From: Planctomycetota bacterium | GTDB lineage: Bacteria > Planctomycetota > Phycisphaerae > Tepidisphaerales > Tepidisphaeraceae | Length of the DNA: 52,103 nucleotides | Direction of reading: 5' to 3' | NCBI GenBank assembly: GCA_039182125.1 | Contig: JBCDCH010000026.1 | Location: 1 to 52,103 of the forward strand | Part shown: positions 16,394 to 26,900 of the stretch, in pieces | Layout of the letters: each line of letters starts with the position of its first letter | Numbering within the stretch: position 1 is the first letter of the stretch | The notes under the pieces: model-generated | What the model saw: the letters and a program-made list of their open reading frames with translations, nothing else | The model's database searches: none | Told to the model about the DNA's origin: nothing | Made by a program: the position numbers and the translations under genes

Positions 16394-17247
16394 TATTGAT
16401 CTTCACGCCCCACGCGAAAGACGTGCAACAGGCGCGGCAACGGTGGCGTATTGCCGGCCCGGACGGACTGGCGCAGGGCAGTCGGCGACATGCCGAAGGC
16501 CTCGGAGAAACGCCGCGAGAAGTGATACGGACTTGCGAAGCCGACCGTCTCGGCGATCTGGCGGACCGAGTCGTTGCTGCGCACGAGAAGGTCGGAAGCG
16601 CGATCAAGTCGCCACAGACGGACGACCGCCGCAGGAGCGTGACCCACGCTTTGGGTGAAGAGTCGGCAAAGATGCTCGCGTGTGACGCAGGCGACCTCGG
16701 CCAATTCATCCAGTGTAACCCCGGCCGATAGATCGTTGCGAAGGGTGATCGCAATGTGTGCCAGCGCCGCTCGTACCGCATCCGGAAGGTCGTCGCGCGG
16801 TGGCACGGTCACGTCCGTTTCGCCCGCAACGAACGAACCGAGCATCGTCCGCAACACTTGCCGACGCAGCGCGTCATCGCCCCGGCCACGCCATGCGAGC
16901 AGGTGCTGCAAACACGTCCGCAGCAGGTCGCCCGGCTTGGGCTCGACGACGACCGGCCAGCCCGTCATCACCGATCTCGGCGTACGCAGAATGTCGAAGT
17001 GAACGAATACATGCCGGCTCGGTCGACGCGCGTCCCAGAGGAACTCGTCTCGCCAACCCGACCGACAAAGCACCACCGCGCCCTCTGCGACATCGACCGA
17101 CTGATCGTCAAACCGATACGTCGCCGACCCGTCGGTCATCCAGACAATTTCATAGTCCCGCAAGCGCCGCGGCCCGAACGTCGCGCCCGGCACGTTGCGT
17201 GCATGGCCGAAGTGCTTCGGGGCCGAAACATTGGGCAGTGCGGACAT
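16393..17247 (-). CDS. AraC family transcriptional regulator
   Basis: A 284-residue regulator: an N-terminal cupin-like sensing domain (RDYEIVWMTDGSATYRF; GAVVLCRSG) and a C-terminal DNA-binding domain with two helix-turn-helix units (LDELAEVACVTREHLCRLF and VRQIAETVGFASPYHFSRRF). The second unit is the typical AraC signature. It overlaps the next gene, a dioxygenase, at a TAATG junction and probably activates that pair in response to a sugar or substrate. It is divergent from miaB with about 105 bp between starts. Confidence 0.88.
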   Translation of the reverse strand: MSALPNVSAPKHFGHARNVPGATFGPRRLRDYEIVWMTDGSATYRFDDQSVDVAEGAVVLCRSGWRDEFLWDARRPSRHVFVHFDILRTPRSVMTGWPVVVEPKPGDLLRTCLQHLLAWRGRGDDALRRQVLRTMLGSFVAGETDVTVPPRDDLPDAVRAALAHIAITLRNDLSAGVTLDELAEVACVTREHLCRLFTQSVGHAPAAVVRLWRLDRASDLLVRSNDSVRQIAETVGFASPYHFSRRFSEAFGMSPTALRQSVRAGNTPPLPRLLHVFRVGREDQ

Positions 17248-17352
17248 GCCAAAAGGATGTCCGAAGTTGACCCAAAAGCCAAGCCGGTATCGAACTCAGA
17301 AGTGAACTGCGGCGTCGATGGCCTACCATGGTCGCTTTCACGAACTTCACCC

Positions 17353-18825
17353 ATGTCTCGCAAAGTCTACCTTGAAACCTTCGGCTGTCAGATGAACGTG
17401 CTCGATTCAGAGCTGGTCATGGGGCAGTTGCTTGCGCGGGGGTACGAGACGACCAGCGATCGCGAGTCGGCGGACGTGGTGCTCTACAACACGTGTTCGG
17501 TGCGGGAGCGGGCCGAGCAAAAAGTGTGGTCACGGCTCGGGGAGATGAAGCAGACCGACCAGCTCGTTGGTGTCATGGGCTGCATGGCCGAGCGCGACGG
17601 GACCGATATCTACCGCAAGTTTCCCCACGTCGATCTGCTCTGCGGTCCCGGCGAGCTCGACAAGCTGCCGGCGATGATCGACAACCACTTCGTCACGGAT
17701 GCATCTGGCCGCCAGACGGCGTTGATGGGGGCGAACGTCCGGCGCTCTTCGACCAAGGCCGCCGCTGAAGACAACCTCGAACTACTCGATCTCTCCCGCG
17801 CCGTCTCGCCCGGCGACGACGTGAAGCAGTCCTACGTCCGCATCACCCGCGGCTGCAACAAGTTCTGCACCTACTGCGTCGTCCCCTACACGCGCGGCCC
17901 CGAGGTCCACCGCCCGCCGAGCAACATCATCGATGAGGTGAAGAAGCTCGCCGACGCCGGCAGCATTGAAGTCACGCTGCTCGGCCAGACGATCAACCAC
18001 TACGCATTCGACCACGGCGATGGGCGGACGACGACGTTCGCCGACCTGCTCTACGAGATCCACGAAGCCGTCCCGCACCTGCCACGGCTTCGGTTCGTCA
18101 CCAGCTACCCGCGCGACTTCACCGACGAAGCCCTTCAGGCGATGCGCGACTGCGAACGCATCTGTCGCTACTTGCACGTCCCCGCCCAGCACGGTGACAA
18201 CCGCGTGCTCAAGGCGATGAACCGTGGCTACACGATCGAGCAGTACTACGACTTCATCGACCGGGCTTACGCGTACATGCCCGACGTCGCCGTCGCGTCG
18301 GACTTCATCGTCGGCTTCCCGACCGAAACCGAAGATGAGTTCCAGACGTGCAAAGACGTGATCCGCCGGGCGCGGTTCAAGAACAGCTTCATCTTCAAGT
18401 ACAGCCCACGCCCCGGCACCGTCGCGATCGATCGCTTTGCCGACGACATCGACGACGCGACGAAGAAACGCCGCAACAACGAACTGCTCGCGGTCCAACA
18501 GGAGGTCGCCGACGAAGTGCATCAAGCGCTGGTCGGCCAAACCCTCGAGGTCTACGTTGAGGGCGAGAGTAAGCTCGTCAGCAAGCGGCAGAACAACGGC
18601 GTCGAGCTCGGTGCCGGCTTCCGCAAGCAGACCGACGCCGTCCAACTCGTCGCCCGAACCCGCGGCGATCACATCGTCGTCTTCGACGGCGACCCGTCGT
18701 TGAAGCATTCGCTCGTGGATGTGACCGTTGAAAAGGCAAAGGGACTCACGCTCTTTGCCAAGAAAGCCCACGGCTTCAGCGGTGGGTCACCAGCGACGTC
18801 CGACCATGCCCTGACCCACGCCTGA
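17353..18825 (+). CDS. miaB: tRNA-2-methylthio-N6-dimethylallyladenosine synthase
   Basis: MiaB is a radical-SAM methylthiotransferase that adds the 2-methylthio group to i6A37 of tRNAs reading UNN codons. The 490-residue protein has the three N-terminal cluster cysteines (Cys12 in FGCQMN, Cys48 in NTCSV, Cys77 in MGCMAE), the radical-SAM CxxxCxxC at 168-175 (RGCNKFCTYC) and a C-terminal TRAM region. The ATG at 17353 gives the standard N-terminus; the open frame extends far upstream with no family similarity. Its TGA stop lies in the loop of a palindromic repeat, which gives the C-terminus Thr-His-Ala. Confidence 0.95.
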   Translation: MSRKVYLETFGCQMNVLDSELVMGQLLARGYETTSDRESADVVLYNTCSVRERAEQKVWSRLGEMKQTDQLVGVMGCMAERDGTDIYRKFPHVDLLCGPGELDKLPAMIDNHFVTDASGRQTALMGANVRRSSTKAAAEDNLELLDLSRAVSPGDDVKQSYVRITRGCNKFCTYCVVPYTRGPEVHRPPSNIIDEVKKLADAGSIEVTLLGQTINHYAFDHGDGRTTTFADLLYEIHEAVPHLPRLRFVTSYPRDFTDEALQAMRDCERICRYLHVPAQHGDNRVLKAMNRGYTIEQYYDFIDRAYAYMPDVAVASDFIVGFPTETEDEFQTCKDVIRRARFKNSFIFKYSPRPGTVAIDRFADDIDDATKKRRNNELLAVQQEVADEVHQALVGQTLEVYVEGESKLVSKRQNNGVELGAGFRKQTDAVQLVARTRGDHIVVFDGDPSLKHSLVDVTVEKAKGLTLFAKKAHGFSGGSPATSDHALTHA

Positions 18826-18839
18826 AGGCGTGGGCGTTC
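18813..18839. repeat. 27-bp palindromic repeat, copy 1 (likely bidirectional terminator)
   Basis: The stem CCCACGCC/GGCGTGGG (18815-18822 with 18827-18834) encloses a TGAA loop. The loop contains the miaB stop codon, and the right edge reaches the stop of the convergent permease. An identical 27-bp copy is at 31851-31877, also between convergent genes. The position suggests transcription termination in both directions, although no strong T-tract is present. Confidence 0.7.
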
Positions 18840-19611
18840 ATCCGCGATCCCAAGCTTGCGCACACACGACGAACACGACCGCCGGCGGGACGAGCCCGAC
18901 CACGGTCGCCGCCATCAGCAGCCCGTAGTTCGTCTGGTACTGCGGCGACGCGGCCATGTTCGCGAGTGCGACCGCCAACGGCTGTTTCGCCTCGCTGGCC
19001 AGCACCACCTGCGGCCAGAGATAGCTGTTCCAGAGCGCGAGAAACGACAGCAACACGAACAACGCCGACACCGGCGCGACCTGTGGCAGCGCGATCGACC
19101 ACCACGTCCGCCACTCCGAGCAGCCGTCGAGCCGGGCGGCGTCGAGCGTCTCGTCAGGCACACTGAGCATCGCCTGTCGGTAAAGCAAAGCGCCGAAGGC
19201 GGCCGCCGCGTGGGGAAGGATGACCGCGGCGTGCGTGTCGAACAGCCCCAGCCAGACCGCCGTGCCGAAGACCGCCGGCAGCAGCGCCATCGCCGGCAGC
19301 AAGAGCACCGCGACGCAGGCCACGACGAACGCCGTGCGACCCGCGAACCGCAGCTTCGCCAGCGCATACCCGGCAAGCGAACAGACAACCAACGCAAGTG
19401 CGGTCCCGCCCCCCGCAAGCAGGAGCCCGTTGCCGATCTGCCGCAATAGCAGCGGCGATCCGGCCAGCTCGGCATAGTTCGCCAGCGTCAACGGCCCGCC
19501 GTCGAACACATCCGCTCCAACCCGCAGCGACGCCAGCAACACCCAGGCGATCGGCGCGAGCATCACCACGACGCCACCCCACATAACCGCGTTCGCCAAC
19601 ACACGCTTCAC
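18838..19611 (-). CDS. ABC transporter permease, MalG/UgpE type
   Basis: A 257-residue inner-membrane permease with six predicted membrane segments. It carries the inner-loop signature that contacts the ATPase (DAARLDGCSEWRTWWSIALPQ), matching the EAA-x3-G motif of carbohydrate importers. The start is GTG at 19611, overlapping the upstream permease stop (GTGA). An open frame continues upstream but is out of register with the family. No ATPase or substrate-binding gene is nearby, so those parts must be elsewhere. The substrate is probably a sugar or sugar derivative. Confidence 0.85.
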   Translation of the reverse strand: MKRVLANAVMWGGVVVMLAPIAWVLLASLRVGADVFDGGPLTLANYAELAGSPLLLRQIGNGLLLAGGGTALALVVCSLAGYALAKLRFAGRTAFVVACVAVLLLPAMALLPAVFGTAVWLGLFDTHAAVILPHAAAAFGALLYRQAMLSVPDETLDAARLDGCSEWRTWWSIALPQVAPVSALFVLLSFLALWNSYLWPQVVLASEAKQPLAVALANMAASPQYQTNYGLLMAATVVGLVPPAVVFVVCAQAWDRG

Positions 19612-20432
19612 GGCTGCTCCCTCAGCAAACGAATCTGCACCAACGCGAGCGAGCCGCAGAGCACCAGCAGGACCCAACCGATCGTCGACGCGTAGCCGAG
19701 TTGGCCGTCTTCGAAGCCGACGCGGTACAGGTACATGACGACGGTCAGTCCGCGATAGCCGGGCCCCGGGCCGTTGAAGAGCAGGAACGGCAGCTCGAAC
19801 AACTGCAACCCCCACACGCTGCTGGCGACGACGAGCAAGAGCAACGCGGGCCGGATGCCTGGCAGGATGACATGCCAAAGCCTTCGGGTTGCACCCGCGC
19901 CGTCGAGCGCTGCGGCATCGAGCAGGGTGGCGTCCACATTACGCAACGCCGCAAGCAAGAAGATCGCGGTGAACCCGACGCCGATCCAGACGGCGGCAAG
20001 CAGCAGCGTCGGCAGTGCCCATGCCGGGTCGGTGAGAAACCCGATCGGACCGATGTTGATCCAACCCAGCATCGCGTTCGCCGGCGCACGTTTTCCACCG
20101 AACAACACCGCGAAGATGACGGCGGCAAACACGGCCCCGACAAGGTGTGTCGAAAAGTACGCGAGTCTCAGGAAACCCCGTCCGAACACGTCGCGTCGAT
20201 CAAGCAACAACGCCAGCCCGAGCCCGAGTGGTAGCTGAATCACCAACAGGGCTGCGGTGATTAGCGCCGTGTTGGCTAGCGCCCCCCAGAAGATGCGGTC
20301 GGTTGCGAGTTGGCCGATCAGCGTCGGCCGAAGTCCTGAAGCCGCCGAGCCGAGCAATGGCCAAACCACCCACGCGCCCAACAAGCATGCAAAGGGTGCG
20401 AGCATCAGGTACGGCGTACAGCGCGGCTTCAC
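19608..20432 (-). CDS. ABC transporter permease, MalF/UgpA type
   Basis: A 274-residue inner-membrane permease with about six membrane segments and the signature loop DAAALDGAGATRRLWHVILP. This is the usual first partner of the MalG-type protein encoded next. Its GTG start at 20432 overlaps the addA stop (GTGA), so it is translationally coupled to a DNA-repair gene, which is an unusual link. The substrate is probably a carbohydrate. Confidence 0.85.
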   Translation of the reverse strand: MKPRCTPYLMLAPFACLLGAWVVWPLLGSAASGLRPTLIGQLATDRIFWGALANTALITAALLVIQLPLGLGLALLLDRRDVFGRGFLRLAYFSTHLVGAVFAAVIFAVLFGGKRAPANAMLGWINIGPIGFLTDPAWALPTLLLAAVWIGVGFTAIFLLAALRNVDATLLDAAALDGAGATRRLWHVILPGIRPALLLLVVASSVWGLQLFELPFLLFNGPGPGYRGLTVVMYLYRVGFEDGQLGYASTIGWVLLVLCGSLALVQIRLLREQP

Positions 20433-23400
20433 AACGACACCACCTGCCGCGGTGTCAGGAACACCAGCAACCGCTGTATCACGGGCATGCCGGTCAGTTC
20501 GGTCAGCATGTCCGCATACAAGCCCAGTTGCGTGTCGTATGTGTCGAGGTCGTCGGCGACACGTTTGTCCGTCTTGAAATCGACAAGCGTCCATTGCCGG
20601 TTCCGCGCGATCGCCAAATCGAGTCGGCCACGCAGCAATGGCCGATCGGCGTCGACCCGATGCCCGCGTCCGAGAAGGTGTGCATCCGGCAGCAGTCGCA
20701 TGAACGGCAGTTCTCGCCGAACGTCGTCCGACCCGCGCACCGCATCACCGACCGGACCGGTCGCCATCCATACCACACTCGGCAGATCCAGTGCGGCGCG
20801 TGCCATCGGTTGCAGGTAGCCACGATCCACCAATGCATCCGCTTGCTCAGCAACGTCTTCGACCGAGCCCGCCCGGCGGTAGTCGAGATGGTCGAGCAAC
20901 GTGTGCGTCGCACTGCCGACCTCACCGGCCGTCGCGGTGTTCTCGACGAACAGCGACGAGCGCAGCGGTAGGGGTTGAGCGGCTACTTCCTGCTCGGGCA
21001 GCAGACCAACCAATTCGCGCTTCTCGAGACGCGACAGTCCGGTGACGCTGGTCGCTTGCGGGAGGTCGAGCGCGGTTGGCGCTTGAAGGGCGCGCTGTAC
21101 GGTCGATTGACCTTGTTCGGGGTTTCCGCCGAGGTCCGCGAAGCGGGCGACTTTGGCAAGTCGGCCCGTCGCCGCCTTGTCCGGCCGTTCGTCGGCCCAG
21201 AGATGCTGGTCGTCCGGCTCGTGCGTGTTGAAGCCGATCGCTCCAGTGATGTTTGCCGTGTGACGTAGCCAGGCCAGCGGTGTGCGAGCGCTCATCGGTT
21301 CTACCGGGGTTGGGCTGGTCTTCGCGGCACGCTCCGAACCGATCGCGATGACGTGCTGCTCCGCACGCGTCAGGGCAACGTACAGCACCCGCATCTCCTC
21401 GGCCCGGCCGCGCTTCCGCAACGCATCGCGTACGACCACCGAGGATGCCGACGGCCAGTGTGCCTTCCGGTCGAGATCGACCGCGCGCAATCCGATCCCC
21501 GCGTCGCGGTCGAACAAAACGTTGGCGTTGAGGTCCGATTCGTTGAACGCCCGGCCCATCTGCGGCAGAAACACCACGGGAAACTCCAATCCCTTCGACG
21601 CATGCACGCTCATCACGCGCACCGCGTCACCGGCGGGGCGAAGATCGTCAGGCTGGCCGAGCTCGGACTCGGCCCGGAGGATCGAGAGCGAGCGGAGCCA
21701 GGCCGCAAGTCCGCCGCCGTCGGTCGCGTCATGACGCCGGGCGCGATCGAGCAGTTCGAGCACGTTCGCTTCGCGCTGCCGGCCGTCGTCGAGCGATCGG
21801 CACCAGGTGAGATACTGCGTTTCCTGCGTGAGCAAGGCCCAGAGTGCATCGCCCACGGGTAGCCGACCGAACAGGGCGCGGAACCGCCGCAAGGGCTCGC
21901 GGACCTCGCGTCGGAGTTGTTCGCCCAGCGCGTCGTCCCGGTCGGCCGCGAACGCCAACGCCTCGTGAAACAGCATGGGGGTACCGTCAGGCGCGGCCAG
22001 CCTGATATTGGCAAGCAGGGCCGTCGCATCTTCGATGGCCAGCAGCGGCGAACGCACCGCGGCGGCGAGCGGGATATCCTGCCGACCGTTCGCGATCGTC
22101 TCGAGGACGGACAAGACGTCCCGGATCTCCAAGGCATCGAAGAAACCCGTCGTGACATCGGCCTGTACCGGGATGCCGAATCGCCGCAGGACACGCGACA
22201 CGATTTCGGCCTGGTGCTTGGCCGTTCGCAGCAGGACCGCGCAGTGTCCGGGGCGAAGCGTGGTGACCTCGTTGTTTGCGGTGATCTGCTCTTTGCCAAT
22301 CATGGCGCGTAGACGGCGGGCGATGAACAAGGCCTCCCGCTCGTCGGACTCGGTGGGCTGCTCGTCCTCATCGGTCGCGGCAACAGCCGGTAGTACGTTC
22401 ACCTCGATCGCCGGCGCTTCGGTCACGGGAAGCGACCGGCCCGGTTCGAGGCGATGCCCGGCGGCGTAGTCGATCTCGCTCGGCCCGCCCCGCATCAGTG
22501 TGCCGAAGATGTCGTTGATCGACCCGAGTAGCCGGCCGCTGCTGCGGTAGTTGCGTGACAGTCGAATCAGCCGTCCGCCTTCGCCCCGCTCAAACGCCGA
22601 CTCTCGCCCGGCAAAGAGCGTGACGTCAGCCAGTCGAAAGCGGTAGATGCTCTGCTTTGTGTCACCGACGAAGAACGACCGTCCCGGCGGTGCGATGGCG
22701 CGGAGGAGCTCGTCCTGCAACGGGTTCAGGTCCTGCGCTTCATCAACGAGCACGTGACGAATCCGCGACTGCTCGCGCTCGGCTACATCGAGATTTTCGC
22801 GGAGTAGCCGCAGCGAAAGGGCTTCCAAGTCGTTGAAATCGACGGCGCGGATCAGGCGTTTTTCGCGTTCGAAACACGCCTGGAAATCGGCGAGCAGCTC
22901 CATCAGTAACGGCGCGAAAGGCCGGATGCGTTTGAGCGAATCGGACCAATCCGCGTTTGAAAATCGCAACAGTTCGTTGAACGTGTCGTCCTTGACGATC
23001 CGGTCACGCAGCGCCGCGAACGCATCACGCCTCTGCTTGTGCGGGTGGTCGGCTTTTATCGCCGGAATGCTCCGCCAGCGCTTTTGCCAGGCCTCGAAGG
23101 TGCTGCGTGCCTCGTCGAGCTGGCCGGCGTCGGCCATGTCGTGGAGCTGGGCGATCGTCTCGGCGAAATCCGTAACGTATGCCGCGAAGTTTTTGGGCAG
23201 CTCGCCGGCCGCGTCGAGACGGGCGAACTGTTCGGCATGTTCAAACAGGGCCCCACGTTGCGGGTCGAGCGTTGCAGCGATCATCCCGGCGACGGTGTGG
23301 ATGAAATCGTCGCCCTCGATTTGAGCGAGTGCTCGCTCACGCCATCGCGACGGATCGGGCATGCTCGCGAGTAACCCATGCAGTCGGAGCAGCGTCGACG

Positions 23401-23929
23401 CGATACCCCCGTCGGACGAACCGCCGTACGACTCGACGAGTTTGTAAAAATCGCCCCGTGATTCGTCGAACCAACGGTTGAGCACCTCGCCCATCACCCG
23501 TCGCCGCATGAGAAACGCGGCGTCGTCCTCGAGCACGACAAAGTTCGGATCGAGGCGAGCCGCTTCGAAATGTCTCCGGAGTAGCGCCTGGCAAAAGCTA
23601 TGTACCGTGCCAATCTGTGCACGACCGAGGAGCATCCGCTGACGCTGTAGACGAGTGTGGAGTTCACCCTCGGCGGTGGTGGCGCGTTGATCGAGAACGT
23701 CGGCGATCCGGCCACGCATCTCGGTAGCGGCCTTGCGGGTGAACGTGACCACCAGCAGATCAGCCGCGTCGCACGGCTCGGGTGCGTCGGCCATGAGGTA
23801 CACTGCCCGGGCCGAGAGAACGCGGGTCTTGCCGCTACCGGCGGCCGCGCTGACCAGGATGTCCTGCCCGGTGGCCGTGACGGCATCGTGCTGCGCATCG
23901 GTCAGGGAGACACCGGCGTAGTCAGCCAT
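20429..23929 (-). CDS. addA: AddA-like helicase-nuclease (UvrD/RecB family)
   Basis: AddA unwinds and trims double-strand DNA ends with AddB to load RecA for recombination repair. The 1166-residue protein starts with the Q motif and Walker A AAAGSGKT (28-35), has helicase motif II VDEAQDLNP, and later helicase motifs including VMSVHASKGLEFPVVF and VALTRAEQHV. A C-terminal RecB-type nuclease domain has LRGRLDLA, LVDFKTDK and YDTQLGLYADML. The ATG at 23929 overlaps the addB stop by eight nt. Length and domain order are normal for AddA. Confidence 0.9.
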   Translation of the reverse strand: MADYAGVSLTDAQHDAVTATGQDILVSAAAGSGKTRVLSARAVYLMADAPEPCDAADLLVVTFTRKAATEMRGRIADVLDQRATTAEGELHTRLQRQRMLLGRAQIGTVHSFCQALLRRHFEAARLDPNFVVLEDDAAFLMRRRVMGEVLNRWFDESRGDFYKLVESYGGSSDGGIASTLLRLHGLLASMPDPSRWRERALAQIEGDDFIHTVAGMIAATLDPQRGALFEHAEQFARLDAAGELPKNFAAYVTDFAETIAQLHDMADAGQLDEARSTFEAWQKRWRSIPAIKADHPHKQRRDAFAALRDRIVKDDTFNELLRFSNADWSDSLKRIRPFAPLLMELLADFQACFEREKRLIRAVDFNDLEALSLRLLRENLDVAEREQSRIRHVLVDEAQDLNPLQDELLRAIAPPGRSFFVGDTKQSIYRFRLADVTLFAGRESAFERGEGGRLIRLSRNYRSSGRLLGSINDIFGTLMRGGPSEIDYAAGHRLEPGRSLPVTEAPAIEVNVLPAVAATDEDEQPTESDEREALFIARRLRAMIGKEQITANNEVTTLRPGHCAVLLRTAKHQAEIVSRVLRRFGIPVQADVTTGFFDALEIRDVLSVLETIANGRQDIPLAAAVRSPLLAIEDATALLANIRLAAPDGTPMLFHEALAFAADRDDALGEQLRREVREPLRRFRALFGRLPVGDALWALLTQETQYLTWCRSLDDGRQREANVLELLDRARRHDATDGGGLAAWLRSLSILRAESELGQPDDLRPAGDAVRVMSVHASKGLEFPVVFLPQMGRAFNESDLNANVLFDRDAGIGLRAVDLDRKAHWPSASSVVVRDALRKRGRAEEMRVLYVALTRAEQHVIAIGSERAAKTSPTPVEPMSARTPLAWLRHTANITGAIGFNTHEPDDQHLWADERPDKAATGRLAKVARFADLGGNPEQGQSTVQRALQAPTALDLPQATSVTGLSRLEKRELVGLLPEQEVAAQPLPLRSSLFVENTATAGEVGSATHTLLDHLDYRRAGSVEDVAEQADALVDRGYLQPMARAALDLPSVVWMATGPVGDAVRGSDDVRRELPFMRLLPDAHLLGRGHRVDADRPLLRGRLDLAIARNRQWTLVDFKTDKRVADDLDTYDTQLGLYADMLTELTGMPVIQRLLVFLTPRQVVSL

Positions 23930-26900
23930 CGTCGACCTCCGCGAGCAAGTCGGCGAGCGTGCGGTTGTCGCTGTACTCGTAGCCGTTGCGGCGTGGTTCG
24001 TGTCGGCAGACACTTTTGAGCGTGCAGTGGGCACAGGCGGATTGCGTGCCACGCCGCCACGGGCGGGCGCGGATGTCTCCGGACGTCGCTCGGGCGGCGA
24101 GTGCGGATATGCGGCGGTTCGCGATCATGAGAAGTTTGCCAAGTGAGTCACCGTCCAGAGGATCGGGCGATCGGGCCGCGATCTTGCCGGACTGCGTGCG
24201 TTCGTATTGGAGCACCGTGCTTTTGTTGTCCGCGTCTCGATCGAATCGGCGTATGAGCTCAGCGTCGAACACGCCGCGCGGCTTTGGACCCGTCGGACGC
24301 TCTTCGATGTCGGACGGATGCTTGACCGATTTCAGTGCCTGACGCAGCGGTACAAAGAACGCGCCGGCCGGCCGGAAACCTGCCGCTGAGGCCGCGAGCA
24401 GATAGGCCGGCAGCTGCACGCCGACGCCGTCGTCGAGATCGGCCGCGCGGAACATCTTCGCCGAGGTCTTGTAGTCGATGATGGACGCGAAGCCGTCGGG
24501 CGTGCGGTCGATGCGGTCGATGCGGCCGCGCAGTTGCCAGCCATCGCCCGACGGCGCTGGCCATTCCGCGTCTTCACCGAAGCGCACCTCGACCGCGGTC
24601 GGTGCAAAGTCACCGTGCCGTAGGAATGCAAGTTGGTGACGCACGGTGCGACCGAGTTCGGCTTGGAGCCGTTCGCGTTCGTAGCGACTCCGCCCCGGGC
24701 TCATCCAGATTCGGCCGCGAAGTTTGCCGGTCAGTTCTTCGATCGCCGCACCGATCATCCCGTCGAGGCCGTCCGGTTCCGAGCCGCCAAAGTCGAAGTC
24801 GCGCTCGATGAGTTCGCCGACGACCCGCTCGGCCGCCGCGTGAAACAGGGTGCCAACGTCCTGAACGGTGAGTTGGTCGGACTCTTCCTCGGCGAGCTGG
24901 AGGCCGTACTCGGCAAAATGCTTGAACCCGCACCGGCCGCGGGACTCGAGCCGGGAGATACTGCCGGTGAACGTCTTGCCAAACATAGATTCGGCTAATC
25001 CAACGGGGAGTTCCGGCACGTTTTCATAGCGCAGCGCGCGCCAAGCAGCATCGATGATCGTGTGGTTGGTCGCTCGTTCAGCGCGGAGCGCGGCGTACAG
25101 GTCGCCCATCCGTTGGTCGTCATGCTCACCGTGGGCCCAACTCGTCACTTGGGCGGCCAGATCGTTGATTGTCAAGGAGTGATACGCGCCGGGCTGAGTC
25201 TCGGCGTTGGCGATGCCGGCTTGCAGTTCGGACCAGAAAACACTCGGCGCGAGCGGCGCCGTGCGACTTCTCACTGGCCGGGTGAGCAAGAGCTGATCGG
25301 ACGCGCGGGTCAGCGCGTGGTGCATCAGGAAGCGCTCATCGAGCAACCGACGTTCGCTGTCCCGCTGGAGTTGCAGGTCGTGTCGGGTCAGCGCGCGACG
25401 TTGCGCATCGCCCAACAGCACCGGCTCGCTCGGTACAGCCGGGAAGATGCCATCGGACAAGCCGAGCACCGCGACGAACGGCTTGTCACCCGTCCGGACA
25501 CGTTCGACTTCGCCGACGAGTACCGCGTCCACGGTCGGCGGGGCGATGGCGAGATCGAGATCGTCAAGGGCCGCGAACATGTCGGCGACGAAGTCATCGG
25601 GCGTCGTCTCGTCGTTACCGAGCAGCGCGTGGAACTGGTCGAGCATGTCGGTGAACGACTGCCAAACCTGCTCGATCTCCGCCGCGTGTTCCTCGTCACC
25701 CGCCGCCCTGCATGCATCGATCTGGGTGGCGAGCGTGGTCGCAACACCGAGTTCGGTGGCGGTCCTGAAAAGTGTCGCGACGGCATCCTCAATATGGAAC
25801 GAGCTTCGTTCGAGCAAGATGCGCAGCGGTGCGATATCGGCGACCAACCTTCGGCGCAATGCGTCCATTCGCGGTGACTCGTCGGGCAGCAGCTCGTTCG
25901 GCGTCTCGTCATCATTGCGATGTGGCCGTCGTCGGAACGACCACGGTGCCGGATCGGTCCATGCGGAGGTACCGCGGAGTCGGTGCAAGCTGACGAACCG
26001 TTCGAGCCGCTCGGCATCGTCGATCGACATCCCCGCGAGACCCGTGCCGATCATGCCGACAACCGCGTCGTGCGGATATCCCTCCGCCGCGACACGCAAC
26101 AGCGCCCGGACCATCCGCACCAGCGGCATGTGACGCGCGGGTCGACGCTCGTCGGCGAAAAGCACCAAGCCGAACTCGTCGAACACTTCGCGCAGCGGTG
26201 TCGCGTAGCTTTCCATGTCGCGGACGAGGACCATGCAGTCCCTTTGTCGCAATCCCGAATCGAGTGCGACGCGAATCTCGCCGGCGACCGCGCGTACCTC
26301 GGACCGCACATCCGGTGCTTCGATGAACCGAATGCCACGGTGACCCGTTGGCGGTCCGTCGCCATTGGCCCAGCGCTCGGCGAGTTGGGCGAGGTTTCGC
26401 CTTGGGCCGTCCCAGCGGCGCTGGGTTGTGAGCCGAATCACGTCAGCCTTCGTGTCCGGATCGAGTGTACGACGGACCTGATCGAACGACGTGCCGGTGC
26501 GTTCGAAGATGGGAGGCTGTTTCGGCGTGGTTGGGTCGATGGTGGCCGTGACGTGGATCGCGGTCGCCCGATCGGCGAGACCGGCGAGGAGTCGACGGTC
26601 CGGCAAGTCGAAGTCCCAGAAGCCATCGACGAACACATGGCACCGGTCCACGAGGGTGCAGGTCGGCAACGCGTCAAGCACGGCTTGTTGCCGAACACGC
26701 GGCTCGATCCGCCCGGCGAGCGCGGCTTTGTACGCTCGGCCGATCGTGACCAAGTCGTTCGTCTTGTTGCGGGTCCGCGGGTCGGCCAACGCGGGTTCGT
26801 CGGATGTCCACACGATCTCTGCCAGATCATCGACGGTTTGGCCCGCACGGTCGAGTTCATCGAGCAGGCCGCAGATTTCTTCGGCGGTGCCTGGCCGCGT

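Noticed and set aside
16756-17352. Long N-terminal extension of miaB
   Set aside because: The added frame is antisense to the AraC gene and has no similarity; MSRKVYLETFGCQMN is the standard MiaB start.
18838-19878. Longer form of the MalG-type permease starting at 19878
   Set aside because: The first 90 residues are Arg- and Pro-rich shadow sequence of the upstream permease; the GTG at 19611 with GTGA overlap gives the family length.
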